From the NCBI GenBank assembly GCA_020636915.1, contig JACJWV010000013.1, positions 1 through 64,000 of the forward strand: a DNA stretch of 64,000 bases, given 5' to 3'. The stretch comes from Nocardioides sp. GTDB lineage: Bacteria > Actinomycetota > Actinomycetes > Propionibacteriales > Nocardioidaceae. Position 1 is the first letter of the stretch, and each line of letters opens with the position of its first letter. Shown piece by piece: positions 23,300 through 31,481 of this stretch. The notes under the pieces were generated by a model that saw only the letters and a list, made by a program, of their open reading frames with translations, searched no databases and had not been told where the DNA came from. The translations under genes and the position numbers were made by a program.

Positions 23300-24193
23300 A
23301 TGACCCGACAGCTGTTGAGCCCCGCGGAGCTCCAGGAGTTCAAGACCGCCCAGCGCCTGGCCTACGACGCAACCGCGGCGATCGAGGCGCGGCTGCACGA
23401 GGGCGTCACGGAGAAGCAGGCGGCCGCGATGCTGGAGGAGTGGCTGCGCGAGCGTGGGGTGCGGCGGTTCTTCCACTACGGCTTCGCCTGGTTCGGCGAC
23501 CGCACCCGCTTCCGCGGCCACGTGCGCCCGTCGAACAACCCGCTCAACGACATCCTCAACCCGAAGATGGCGCACTTCGGGAAGCAGTTCCTCCCCACCG
23601 ACCGCCCGTTGCGCACGGGCGACGCCGTGATCCTCGACGTCGGGCCGATCGCCGGACGCGCCCCGTCGGACATGGGCTACTCCTGCACGCTCGGCGAGCC
23701 GACGCCGGAGTTCCACGACGCCCGGATGGCGCTCGAGCCGTACCGTCGCGTGATCCTCGAGATGGTGCAGGCGGGGGCCACCCAGGGAGCGATCTACCAC
23801 CGCATCGACGAGATCATCGCCGACCAGGGCTACGAGAACATCCACAGCTACTACCCGGGCGCGGTGATGGCGCACCGGGTGGGTCGGGTGCCCGGGTTGC
23901 GGCTGCCGACGTTCCGGATGAAGGGCTTCAGCCCGCAGGCGATCGGCTACCTCTCCTGGGAGGTGCTCGAGTCCGTGGTGCGGCCCCGGAGCCACGCTGC
24001 CCCGATCTGGAACCACGAGTCCGACCGTCCGTGCGAGCCCGGCCTGTGGGCCATCGAGCCGCACATCGGCAAGGGCGACATCGGGGTCAAGTTCGAGGAG
24101 CTGCTCGTGGTCACCGACGACACCGCCTACTGGCTCGACGACGACCTGCCGCACGTGCGCTACTGGGCCGAGCACGCCACGACGCCGGCGTAG
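23300..24193 (+). CDS. M24-family metallopeptidase
   Basis: A 297-residue pita-bread-fold enzyme of the methionine aminopeptidase/Xaa-Pro dipeptidase/creatinase class. Likely metal ligands are visible in order: Asp in VILDVGP, Asp in PSDMGYS, His in MAHRVG, Glu in IEPHIG and Glu in VKFEELLVV. Start ATG 23300 follows GAGAGG at 7-12 bases. It is divergent from the AraC-type regulator with an operator pair between them, so it is a likely target. Whether it cleaves peptides or a creatine-like compound cannot be told from sequence. Confidence 0.8.
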   Translation: MTRQLLSPAELQEFKTAQRLAYDATAAIEARLHEGVTEKQAAAMLEEWLRERGVRRFFHYGFAWFGDRTRFRGHVRPSNNPLNDILNPKMAHFGKQFLPTDRPLRTGDAVILDVGPIAGRAPSDMGYSCTLGEPTPEFHDARMALEPYRRVILEMVQAGATQGAIYHRIDEIIADQGYENIHSYYPGAVMAHRVGRVPGLRLPTFRMKGFSPQAIGYLSWEVLESVVRPRSHAAPIWNHESDRPCEPGLWAIEPHIGKGDIGVKFEELLVVTDDTAYWLDDDLPHVRYWAEHATTPA

Positions 24194-24244
24194 GGGACGG
24201 CGGGTCTCGACGAGCTCCACCACCGGTGGAACAGGAGAGCGACG

Positions 24245-24282
24245 TGTCGCGCGAGGTCAAGAACTTGTCGCGTCAGGTCAAG
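24245..24282. promoter_or_regulatory. second AraC-type operator, two direct repeats
   Basis: Two copies of TGTCGCNNNNNGTCAAG (24245-24261 and 24266-24282), again with 21-bp period and nearly the same 4-bp spacer as the pair at 23184. It lies 91 bp upstream of the small gene at 24373, close to the 79-bp distance at the peptidase gene, suggesting the same activator geometry. A short copy of a dispersed GTCTCGACGAGCTC repeat precedes it at 24205. Confidence 0.7.
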
Positions 24283-24372
24283 TCGACCGGTCACCGGTGC
24301 CGTGAGGATCGCTTGCTGGAGACCGACGGCGCGTGGAGGGCCGGCGCCGGTGGTCGGGATGGGAGATGGTCA

Positions 24373-24585
24373 GTGCCACGGATGCTGATCCGGGTCGGCG
24401 GCGCGGTCTCCGCGGACGTGCGGGAGTCGCTGGCTGACCGGTTCCCCCAGTTGGTCGTGCGCGTCGAGGAGCCCACCTCGGTGCTCGTCGGCCACGTCGA
24501 GGCCGGCGAGCAGCTCAGTGAGACGCTGGCGCGGCTCGATGAACTCGGCGTCGGCGTGGTCGAGGTCGTCTGGGCATGTAGGTGA
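24373..24585 (+). CDS. small alpha/beta protein, likely AraC target
   Basis: A 70-residue protein of unknown function. GTG 24373 is preferred because GGAGAT lies 6-11 bases upstream; ATG 24382 is possible. Alternating predicted strands and one helix (RMLIRVGG, RESLADRF, LVVRVEEPTSVLVGHV, SETLARLDELG, VGVVEVVW) suggest a small ferredoxin-like or ACT-like fold. The operator pair 91 bp upstream is shared with the M24 peptidase gene, so they may form one regulon. Confidence 0.6.
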   Translation: MPRMLIRVGGAVSADVRESLADRFPQLVVRVEEPTSVLVGHVEAGEQLSETLARLDELGVGVVEVVWACR

Positions 24586-24612
24586 GACGTGGACGGGAGG
24601 GGGGTTGATGAC

Positions 24613-24743
24613 CCTCGGGTCGCGCTCGTCACCGGTGCGTGCAGCCGCGACGGCCTTCGCCTGCCTGTGCTCGCCCGGCGCCTCCTACGTCGGTCAGTGC
24701 CTGGTCGTCGACGGGGGAGCAGCGTCGCCGAGCAGCGCGGCTG
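24613..24743 (+). pseudogene. SDR gene remnant with internal deletion
   Basis: The first 40 bases match the start of the SDR gene at 21358 (the GRVALVTGA-SPDG coding part near 21397) and the rest matches its 3' end (FLCSPGAAYVTGQCLVVDGG coding part near 22065 to the stop). About 600 bases between these two parts are missing. What remains cannot encode a folded SDR. It is a decayed duplicate of that gene or of a close relative. Confidence 0.75.
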
Positions 24744-24758
24744 ACCTACGCTCGGACC

Positions 24759-25393
24759 GTGGACTCTCGGGTGAGGACGGCTGCGAACCGTCGACTGCTG
24801 GCGGACTTCTTCGACGGGCTCGACGAGAGCCAGCTCGCGACCCGGAGCCTGTGCGACGCCTGGACCGTGCGCGAGGTCCTCGGCCACCTCGTGATGCCCA
24901 TGGTCGGGAGCCTCGGTGGGTTCCTGGTGCAGGTGGTCAAGGCCCGTGGCTCGCTGGACCGGGCGAGCGTGGCGGTCGCCCGGGAGATCGCTCGGCGCCC
25001 GGTGGGTGAGCTGACCGGGTTGCTCCGCGGGCACGCCGACCAGCACGGTCGCGCCCCCGGTGTCGGCCCGATGGGGCAGATGGCCGACGGTTGCCTGCAC
25101 CTGCGCGACTGCGCCCGGCCGCTCGGCCTTCCCGACGACGTGACCCTCGAGGACTGGCGGATGGTCCTCGACTGGCTGCCGTCAGGCGTGCCCGGGCTCG
25201 TCCCGCGACGGCGGGCGGAAGGTCTGCGGCTGCTCGCGACCGACCAGGACTGGTCCTGGGGCGAGGGGGAGGAGGTGACGGGTCCCAGCGAGGCGCTGGC
25301 CATGGCGCTGGCCGGGCGCCTCGTGGCGCGCTCGAGGACCTCGCCGGACCCGGCGTCGAGGTCCTGCGCAGTCGGACGGCCGGGAACGGGTAG
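24759..25393 (+). pseudogene. mycothiol-type maleylpyruvate isomerase-like gene with frameshift
   Basis: From GTG 24759 the frame encodes a TIGR03083/MDMPI_N-like protein: DGLDESQLATRSLCDAWTVR and GHLV at the N-terminus and CLHLRDCARPLGLP, which contains typical metal-binding His and Asp residues of DinB-like folds. Near 25324-25330 the frame breaks; one extra base would join it to LEDLAGPGVEVLRSRTAGNG, the usual family C-terminus, ending at TAG 25391-25393. Unrepaired, the frame runs to 25433. This is either a true one-base deletion or a sequencing error. A TACGCT hexamer at 24747-24752 six bases before the GTG fits leaderless expression. Confidence 0.7.
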
Positions 25394-25414
25394 GGCTGCG
25401 TCAGCCGAGAGGAG

Positions 25415-25459
25415 AGTGCGGTGGCAGGGATGAACCAGGTTGATCCGCGCCACCGCACT
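25415..25459. terminator. hairpin between convergent genes
   Basis: An 11-bp stem (25415-25425 with 25449-25459, core GTGCGGTGGC) with a 23-nt loop lies just downstream of the isomerase-like gene and before the 3' end of the convergent HNH gene. No T-tract follows, as is common in high-GC actinobacteria. A bidirectional terminator is the simplest reading. Confidence 0.5.
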
Positions 25460-25541
25460 TGCTGGGCTGACCGGTGCGGCTGAGCACGGTGCGGGCGTGG
25501 GTGTGTCCCCGCCGGCGCGGTGGTGGCCGGCGGGGTGGGGG

Positions 25542-26828
25542 TCAGCCGGTATGTCGCTGGCTCTTGCCGGGGTCGGTGTCGGTGTAGCCGAGCGGGCTGG
25601 TCCAGGTGAACCCGGTGACCGGGTCGTAGTCGTAGGTCCAACAGGTGTTGGTCTTGAGGCGGTGGTGGCCGCGGCAGGGTGGGTACAGGTTCGACGAGGT
25701 GGTCTTGCCCTCGGGCCACTCCTGGCGGTGGTCGAGGTCCGACCCGTGCTCCTGCTGCTGGCCGGTGCCGGCCGGATCCGTCCGCTTCTTCCGCTTCTTC
25801 GCCCTATGGCCGGGGCGGGAGGGGCGGTGGCAGTCGGGGAACGGGCACTCGCCGAACCGGAGCTTGACCTGCTCGACCATCCGCTCGGTCGGGGTGTACG
25901 ACTCGGTGGCCATCTCGGCGTTGAGGTCGATGACGGGCCGGATCGTGACCTTGGTGCCGGCCCTCGTGCACCACTCGCGGACCTGTTCGACGGTGGTGGT
26001 CGACCGGGTGTTGTCCACGTCGGCGGTGGCCTGGCCGGGGCGGGTGTGCACGAAGATCATCACCCCCGGCGCTGACCCCTCCTCCTCGCCCGTATCGCCG
26101 TGCCGGCCGCCGAGCATGCCCAGGACCATGGAGCGGCGGACCTGCAGCGGGATCGTCGGGTCCATCCCGGCGGCGCGGGTGGCGACGTAGTCCTCGAACG
26201 CGACCGCGTCGGGGACGTCGGCCATCGCGGTGATCGGGACCAGCCCGTCGTAGGTCATCGCCCCCAGGTGGGTCTTCACGTGCCGCTTCTCCGCCGCTTC
26301 GACCCGTCGGCGTTCGGTCTCGACCGGGTCGTGCTCCTTGCGGGCCTTCTCCACCTGCCGGTCGATCTCCGCGTACGAGCACCGGGCGGCGACGAAGTAC
26401 AGGGCCCGATCGACGGCCGCCGCACCCTCCGGCGGGAGGCTCACGGTGGCTTGGGCGATCCGCCGCGCCTTCCACACCGCCACCTCCCCGGCCAGCACCC
26501 GCCCCCACACCCGGGGGAGCCGATACGCCAGCTCCACCGCGTCCCCCAGGTAGCGGCGACCCGAGTCGGTGGAGTGCCCGATCGCGAGCGCGAACTCCGC
26601 GACCGCGCCCTCGTCGACCGTGGGGGCACCGTCGCCGGCGATCTCCAGCTCCCGCATCCCCCACTCGATGGTGGTGTCGACCTCGTCTCCGGGGTGGAGC
26701 CGGACCCACTCCACGGCGAGCTGGAGCTTGCGGACCGCGGCACCGGTCTCGATGTCGTGCTCGTGGATCGCGGCCGCGATCACCTGCTCGGCGGACACCT
26801 CGCCGGCGGTGGTCGCGGTGGTGGTCAT
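25542..26828 (-). CDS. DUF222-HNH endonuclease (13E12-repeat type)
   Basis: A 428-residue protein of the DUF222-HNH family that is multicopy in many actinobacteria. The N-terminal DUF222 domain spans about residues 30-330 (helical, with the RRYLGDAVELAYRLPRVWGR segment) and the C-terminal HNH nuclease has a zinc-type CPFPDC pair, DLDHRQEWPEG and a final CRGHHRLK. ATG 26828 is chosen over an ATG four codons upstream without better support. The family is often linked to group-like mobile repeats but has no firm function. The upstream region contains strong palindromes (26869-26993). Confidence 0.85.
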   Translation of the reverse strand: MTTTATTAGEVSAEQVIAAAIHEHDIETGAAVRKLQLAVEWVRLHPGDEVDTTIEWGMRELEIAGDGAPTVDEGAVAEFALAIGHSTDSGRRYLGDAVELAYRLPRVWGRVLAGEVAVWKARRIAQATVSLPPEGAAAVDRALYFVAARCSYAEIDRQVEKARKEHDPVETERRRVEAAEKRHVKTHLGAMTYDGLVPITAMADVPDAVAFEDYVATRAAGMDPTIPLQVRRSMVLGMLGGRHGDTGEEEGSAPGVMIFVHTRPGQATADVDNTRSTTTVEQVREWCTRAGTKVTIRPVIDLNAEMATESYTPTERMVEQVKLRFGECPFPDCHRPSRPGHRAKKRKKRTDPAGTGQQQEHGSDLDHRQEWPEGKTTSSNLYPPCRGHHRLKTNTCWTYDYDPVTGFTWTSPLGYTDTDPGKSQRHTG

Positions 26829-26868
26829 GGGTCTACTCAAGCACTCGCCACCGACAGTCGATGATGCT

Positions 26869-26993
26869 CAGAGCCCTTTGTCCACAAGGGTTCTGGACAC
26901 GATCAGATCACGATCAGCAGCCCGATTCCACCGCGCCGGAACAGCGTCGAAACAGTGGAGTCCGTGACGTACCAGGTACGTCAACAGCTCCAC
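26869..26993. promoter_or_regulatory. two inverted repeats upstream of the HNH gene
   Basis: A 10-bp stem with one G-T pair (26869-26878 with 26886-26895, 7-nt loop) lies 41 bp upstream of the HNH start. Further up is a nested symmetrical element: inner arms TGACGTACC and GGTACGTCA around A26974 (26965-26983), 4-bp spacers, then outer arms GTGGAG (26955-26960) and CTCCAC (26988-26993). It could be an operator, a recombination site or a nuclease target. Confidence 0.5.
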
Positions 26994-27007
26994 CGTCCGC
27001 AGCCGCG

Positions 27008-27451
27008 ACCGCAACCCGGGAAGCAGCGCCAGCCCGAAGCCGCGCGCCCGCGTAGCCAGCCTGTCGGTCTGAACCCGAGACCAGCCCGAGGCATGCCGAC
27101 AATCACCGCCCCACGCAGGCGGCGGGGTCTCGACAAGCTCGACCACCGGAGAGACCGCAAGCCGGGCAGCAGCGCCAGCCCGAGCGGCGCCGTACCCGCG
27201 TAGCCGGCCTGTCGGTCGCAACCCGAAGCTGACCCGCACGACGCGGACAGTCGACCGGGGTGGTTTCGAGGCTCAGGCGCAGAGCGCCTTCGCACCTCAA
27301 CCACCGTGCCGACCGCAAAGCCGGGCAGCAGCGCCGGCCCGAGCGGCGCCGTACCCGCGTAGCCGGCCTGTCGGTCGCAACCCGAAACCCGCCCGCAGGA
27401 CGCCGACAATCACCGCCCCACGCAGGCGGCGGGGGTCTCGACGAGCTCGAC
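27008..27451. repeat. three degenerate copies of a ~75-150-bp repeat
   Basis: A block containing GCCGGGCAGCAGCGCC and CCTGTCGGTCGCAACCCGA occurs at about 27008-27077, 27154-27226 and 27311-27386. Copies one and three are followed by a second shared block (27095-27143 and 27402-27451) with CGACAATCACCGCCCCACGC and GTCTCGACGAGCTCGACC. No protein-coding ORF is convincing in 26841-27471. The GTCTCGACNAGCTC motif is also found near 24205, so it is a dispersed element. No transposase is visible. Confidence 0.7.
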
Positions 27452-27471
27452 CCGAACCGGGGGACGCCTGA

Positions 27472-28593
27472 CTACAGGGCCTCGACCACCCAGTCGATGC
27501 AACGCGTGAGCGCCTCGACGTCGTCGGGGTCGACGGCGGGGTACATCGCGATGCGCAGCTGGTTGCGGCCCAGCTTGCGGTAGGGCTCGGTGTCCACGAC
27601 GCCGTTCGCCCGCAGCACGGCGGCGATGCGCGCGGCGTCGATCGACTCCTCGAAGTCGATGGTGCCGATGACGAGGGAGCGGTGGGCCGGGTCGGCGACG
27701 TAGGGGAAGGCGTACGGCGACTTCTCGGCCCAGGTGTAGAGGATGTCGGAGGACTCGGTGGTCCGGGCGACCATCGCCGGAAGCCCGCCCTGGCCGTTCA
27801 TCCAGTCCAGCTGCTCGGCCATGAGGAAGAGCGTGGCGACCGCGGGGGTGTTGTAGGTCTGGTTCTTCGCCGAGTTGTCGATCGCGGTCGGCAGGTCGAA
27901 GAACGCCGGCACGTGCCGGCCGGAGGCGGCCACCGATGCCGCTCGTTCCAGCGCGGCGGGGGAGAACAGCGCGATCCACAGCCCGCCGTCGGAGGCGAAG
28001 CACTTCTGCGGTGCGAAGTAGTAGACGTCGGACTCGCGCACGTCGACGGGTAGGCCGCCTGCGCCGGACGTGGCGTCGATCAGCACCAGGGCGTCGTCGG
28101 CGGCACCGGCCGGCCGGACCACGGGCGCCATCACCGCGGTCGACGTCTCGTTGTGGGCCCAGGCGTGGACGTCGACACCCTCCTCGGCGACGGCGACCGG
28201 CGCCGTCCCGGGCTCCGACGCGATGACGGACGGCTCCGCGAGCCATGGGGCCGCGGACGCCGCCTTGGCGAACTTCGAGGAGAACTCGCCGAAGGACAGG
28301 TGCTGGCTCTTCTCCCGGATCAGGCCGTAGGTCGCGATGTCCCAGAACGCCGTGGCGCCGCCGTTGCCGAGCACGACCTCGTAGCCGTCGGGCAGGGAGA
28401 AGAGCGAGGCGAGCCCGGACCGCACCCGGCCGACCAGGTCGCGCACCGGTGCCTGCCGGTGCGACGTCCCCATCAGCGACGTGCCCGTCGCGGCGAGCGC
28501 GTCGAGGTGGGACGTCTGGATCTTCGACGGCCCGGCGCCGAAGCGGCCGTCGGCGGGCAGGAGGTCGCGGGGGATCTGCGGAGCGTCGGTCAT
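27472..28593 (-). CDS. serC: phosphoserine aminotransferase
   Basis: A 373-residue PLP-dependent class V aminotransferase that converts 3-phosphohydroxypyruvate to phosphoserine in serine synthesis. It belongs to the actinobacterial SerC group. FGAGPSK near the N-terminus, GNGGATAFWD and the PLP lysine in APQKCFAS (Lys197) are visible, as is DATSGAGG before it. Length is normal for the group. ATG 28593 has GGAAGG 6-11 bases upstream. The 96-bp gap to the divergent gene at 28690 holds a small inverted repeat (CTGAC-N6-GTCAG, 28626-28641). Confidence 0.93.
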   Translation of the reverse strand: MTDAPQIPRDLLPADGRFGAGPSKIQTSHLDALAATGTSLMGTSHRQAPVRDLVGRVRSGLASLFSLPDGYEVVLGNGGATAFWDIATYGLIREKSQHLSFGEFSSKFAKAASAAPWLAEPSVIASEPGTAPVAVAEEGVDVHAWAHNETSTAVMAPVVRPAGAADDALVLIDATSGAGGLPVDVRESDVYYFAPQKCFASDGGLWIALFSPAALERAASVAASGRHVPAFFDLPTAIDNSAKNQTYNTPAVATLFLMAEQLDWMNGQGGLPAMVARTTESSDILYTWAEKSPYAFPYVADPAHRSLVIGTIDFEESIDAARIAAVLRANGVVDTEPYRKLGRNQLRIAMYPAVDPDDVEALTRCIDWVVEAL

Positions 28594-28689
28594 GACAACC
28601 TTCCGGAGTGGGTCGGTGGTGCGCCCTGACCACGTTGTCAGACCTGCCTATTCTGGCACCCCGGTCGACGACGTTCTCGAGGAGTCCAG

Positions 28690-29109
28690 ATGGCCAGCCC
28701 GCGGGGGTTCGAACGCAACCGCATCCAACGCAACGTCCTGCGGGTCGCCGGCGTCGTGCTCCTCCTGGCCGGCGCCTACTTCCTCGTGGTCGGCGGGATG
28801 CAGTTCGCCGACGACGCGAACAGCTCCGACGTCGACACCGGCTTCGGGCCGGTCCTGCGGCTCGGGCTCGGTGGCTTCCTGGCCGTCTTCGGCCTCGCGG
28901 CCCTCAACGCGGGTTTCCTGGGCGCGCAGGCGCGCTACGCGGCCGGTGAGACCCTGCCGGTCGTCAAGGACTCCGCCGAGTACCTCTCGGACGGTGAGGG
29001 CGTCCTCGGAGTCGGGCGGAGCGCCGGACCGTTCTGCTCCGGCTGCGGCGTGCGCAACGACCGCGACGCTCGCTTCTGCGACGGGTGCGGCGCGCCCCTG
29101 CGGGCCTGA
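28690..29109 (+). CDS. membrane protein with C-terminal zinc ribbon
   Basis: A 139-residue protein with two predicted membrane helices (about 17-37 and 57-78), a short linker, and a C-terminal cytoplasmic-type zinc ribbon: CSGCG (115-119) and CDGCG (131-135). GAGGAG precedes the ATG by 6 bases. CTGACC (28626) and TATTCT (28649) separated by 17 bp are a possible promoter. No family function is known; zinc ribbons of this sort commonly mediate protein contacts. Confidence 0.75.
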   Translation: MASPRGFERNRIQRNVLRVAGVVLLLAGAYFLVVGGMQFADDANSSDVDTGFGPVLRLGLGGFLAVFGLAALNAGFLGAQARYAAGETLPVVKDSAEYLSDGEGVLGVGRSAGPFCSGCGVRNDRDARFCDGCGAPLRA

Positions 29110-29113
29110 GCCT

Positions 29114-29133
29114 CGTCGGGCGCCCGCCCGACG
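29114..29133. terminator. bidirectional hairpin terminator
   Basis: A perfect 9-bp stem CGTCGGGCG / CGCCCGACG with a 2-nt loop sits between the convergent zinc-ribbon and methyltransferase genes, five bases after one stop and eight before the other. Confidence 0.6.
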
Positions 29134-29141
29134 CCGCGGTG

Positions 29142-29735
29142 CTAGGCCCGGCGCCTGCCGACGACCGCGTAGCGCTCGTCGTCGATCCGGCCGCCCCAGT
29201 AGGCCTCGTCGGGCAACGGCCGCAGCGTGGCGGACAGCCCGGCACCCTCGACGAGTGCCACGCTCTGCTCGGAGGTCAGGCCGGCACCGGTCGACCAGCT
29301 CCCTTCGATGAGCACCACCCGGCCGTCGGGCACGAGCAGGTCGACCCACCGGCCCAGGGCCGCCGCCGGGTCGGGCAGCGCCCAGAGGACGTGGCGGCAC
29401 AGCACCACGTCGTACGCCGCGGGCGGCAGGTCGGGAGCTGCAGCGTCGCCGACCGTGAAGCTCACGCCGGGGAAGGTGCCCGCCTTCGCCTCGGCGCGGC
29501 GGATCATCTCGGGGGAGAAGTCGACGCCGTCGACGTGGTGGGCGTCCTCGGCGAGCAGCAGCGACAGCGTGCCGGTGCCACAACCGAGGTCGGCGATCCG
29601 CGAGGGGATCGGTGGCACGAGCGAGCGCAACAGGCTCTGCCAGGCGTCACGGACGACCGGGTCGTGGAGGCCGTGGTCGGGTTCGGTGTCGAAGGCCTCC
29701 GCCTCGGCGTCCCATTGCTCCCGAGAAGATGTCAC
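29142..29735 (-). CDS. class I SAM-dependent methyltransferase
   Basis: A 197-residue small-molecule-type methyltransferase. ADLGCGTGTLSLLLAE (motif I), VDFSPEMI (motif II), GDAAAPDLP and VVLCRHVLWALPDP (motif IV/post) are clear. GTG 29735 is chosen because TAGGGT (29743-29748, minus strand) lies 7 bases upstream, fitting a leaderless transcript; upstream codons lie in the divergent gene. The substrate is unknown. Confidence 0.82.
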   Translation of the reverse strand: MTSSREQWDAEAEAFDTEPDHGLHDPVVRDAWQSLLRSLVPPIPSRIADLGCGTGTLSLLLAEDAHHVDGVDFSPEMIRRAEAKAGTFPGVSFTVGDAAAPDLPPAAYDVVLCRHVLWALPDPAAALGRWVDLLVPDGRVVLIEGSWSTGAGLTSEQSVALVEGAGLSATLRPLPDEAYWGGRIDDERYAVVGRRRA

Positions 29736-29747
29736 TCGGCCGACCCT

Positions 29748-30359
29748 ATGCTGAACGCCGTGCTCCTCCCACCCAAGGTCGCCCACGGGGTGGCCGACGG
29801 CTCGGTGACGCTGGCCTTCCGCCGGTGGCGCACGCCGGACGTGCGGCCGGGGTCGACCTTCACGACGGTGGCGGGCGTGGTGCGGGTTGTCGAGGTCGAG
29901 GTCGTCGACCCGGCCGCGATCACCGACGAGGAGGCACGCGCGGCGGGCTGGCCGGGTGCCGCCCGGCTGCGCAAGCAGCTCGACAAGGTCGACGCCAGCG
30001 TGCCGACGTACCGCGTCCTGCTGGTGTGGGCCGGACCGGACCCGCGCGTGGCGCTGCGGGAGGAGGCCGACCTGACCGACGCCGACGTGGCCGCGATCGA
30101 CGCCCGGCTCGAGCGCCTGGACCGGGCCAGCACCCACGGAGCGTGGACGATGGCGACGCTCGACGTGATCCGCCGGCGGCCGCACACCCGGGCGCCGGAC
30201 CTGGCCGCCGAGCTCGGCCGCGAGCGGGACCCGTTCAAGATCGACGTGCGCAAGCTGAAGGGCCTCGGCCTGACCCGCAGCTTCGAGGTCGGCTACGAGG
30301 TGTCGCCGCGCGGCCGGGCCTACCTCGAGCGCACCACGCGGCCGCTCGATCCCACGTAG
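29748..30359 (+). CDS. ASCH-domain-like protein
   Basis: A 203-residue protein. Residues about 1-75 resemble ASCH/PUA-like RNA-binding domains: KVAHGVADGSVTLAFRRW, RPGSTFTTVAGVVRV and a following ITDEEARAAGW, the pattern found in ASCH proteins. The remainder contains a helical segment and a C-terminal block (FKIDVRKLKGLGLTRSFEVG) that looks like a winged-helix. It is divergent from the methyltransferase with 12 bp between starts. A role in RNA modification or translation is possible but not shown. Confidence 0.65.
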   Translation: MLNAVLLPPKVAHGVADGSVTLAFRRWRTPDVRPGSTFTTVAGVVRVVEVEVVDPAAITDEEARAAGWPGAARLRKQLDKVDASVPTYRVLLVWAGPDPRVALREEADLTDADVAAIDARLERLDRASTHGAWTMATLDVIRRRPHTRAPDLAAELGRERDPFKIDVRKLKGLGLTRSFEVGYEVSPRGRAYLERTTRPLDPT

Positions 30360-30370
30360 GCTCGACGGCC

Positions 30371-30931
30371 ATGCGCCTCGGGATCGCCAGCCTCCTCGCC
30401 GTCCTCGCCCTGGTCGCCGCACCTGCGGCCGCCCAGGCCCAGATCGAGGGCCAGATCGAGGGCTATGCCTCCTACGACCCGTCGACGACCTGCCACGTCA
30501 AGCCCCGCGCGGGCACCGTGACGCTCTACCACTGGGTGGTCCACCGCTATGGCGGCGGCTACGCGGGCGCCTCGCGGCCCTGCCACCGCAAGCCCGCCTC
30601 GGAGCACCAGACCGGTCGCGCCTTCGACTGGGCACTGGACGCGACGAAGCGGGCGGACCGCCAGCGCGCCCGCGCGTTCCTCGACCGGGTCCTCGCGACC
30701 GACGCCCGCGGTCACCGGGACGCCTGGGCGCGTCGGATGGGCGTGATGTACGTGATCTGGGACGACCACATGTACCCCGCCTGGACGCACTTCGAGCGCG
30801 AGCGCTACCTGTCCTCGAGCTGCCCGTCGCGCAAGAAGTGCTCGGCGACGCTCCGGCACCGCGACCACCTGCACGTGTCGCTGAGCCGGCGCGGGGCGAA
30901 GGGCCTCACGAGTTGGTACGACGGGCGCTGA
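30371..30931 (+). CDS. secreted M15/ARB-07466-like protein
   Basis: A 186-residue exported protein with a signal peptide (about 1-23, cleavage near AQA-Q). The mature domain shows SEHQTGRAFDWALD, MYVIWDDHMY and RDHLHVSLS, the order of His/Asp/His residues seen in VanY-like and VldE/ARB-07466-like domains that bind a metal. It may act on cell-wall peptides. Cys residues at about 39, 72, 156 and 162 could pair outside the cell. It starts 11 bases after the ASCH-like gene and may be co-transcribed. Confidence 0.7.
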   Translation: MRLGIASLLAVLALVAAPAAAQAQIEGQIEGYASYDPSTTCHVKPRAGTVTLYHWVVHRYGGGYAGASRPCHRKPASEHQTGRAFDWALDATKRADRQRARAFLDRVLATDARGHRDAWARRMGVMYVIWDDHMYPAWTHFERERYLSSSCPSRKKCSATLRHRDHLHVSLSRRGAKGLTSWYDGR

Positions 30932-30945
30932 CCGCCGCCCGCGTC

Positions 30946-31479
30946 TCAGCGCCGCCCGCCGGGCTGCCAGCGGTGCACCTCGACGCCGGCGAACCGGCCG
31001 GCGGCCGGGTCGGCGTCGAGCAGTGACCACGCCGCCGCGGCGTCCGGCCCCGGCACCAGCGCCGCTGCCCCCAGCAGGCGGGTGCCGTCGTCGGAGAGCA
31101 GCGGCCCGAAGCCGATCAGGTCGCTGCGGGGCACCGGCAGGTCGTCGTACGGCTCGGGCCGGGCGGTGAAGCCGAGGACCAGGAACCCGTCCCCGCCGGA
31201 GGCGTCCAGCCGCCTCCAGCGCGTGCGGCGGATCATCACGTCGCGGTAGGCGCCGGCCTGGTAGCAGGGCTCGTCGAAGGCGAAGGCGCGCGCGGCGACG
31301 GGGTCCGGGAGGTCGACGACGTGCACGCTGCCGGTGAGGGTGTCGTCGTCGGCGAAGGTCGGCCCGCGCGCGGCCATCGCCGCGTCGAATCGGTCCATGT
31401 AGGCCCAGTGCTGCTCGACCATCTCCGCCCGGAGGGGCGTCGAGCCAACCCGGTCGCGGTGGTAGCAGAAGAACTGCAT
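30946..31479 (-). CDS. YCII-related protein
   Basis: A 177-residue protein with one and possibly two YCII-like ferredoxin folds. The first half has the typical HWAYMDRF, ARGPTFADDDTLTGSVHVVD and FDEPCYQAGAY pattern; the second half has weaker similarity (FGPLLSDDGTRLLGAA, ADPAAGRFAGVEVHRW). Its start is two bases downstream of the SDR stop, so it belongs to the citrate synthase-SDR-YCII operon. Function is unknown. Confidence 0.7.
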   Translation of the reverse strand: MQFFCYHRDRVGSTPLRAEMVEQHWAYMDRFDAAMAARGPTFADDDTLTGSVHVVDLPDPVAARAFAFDEPCYQAGAYRDVMIRRTRWRRLDASGGDGFLVLGFTARPEPYDDLPVPRSDLIGFGPLLSDDGTRLLGAAALVPGPDAAAAWSLLDADPAAGRFAGVEVHRWQPGGRR

Positions 31480-31481
31480 GC

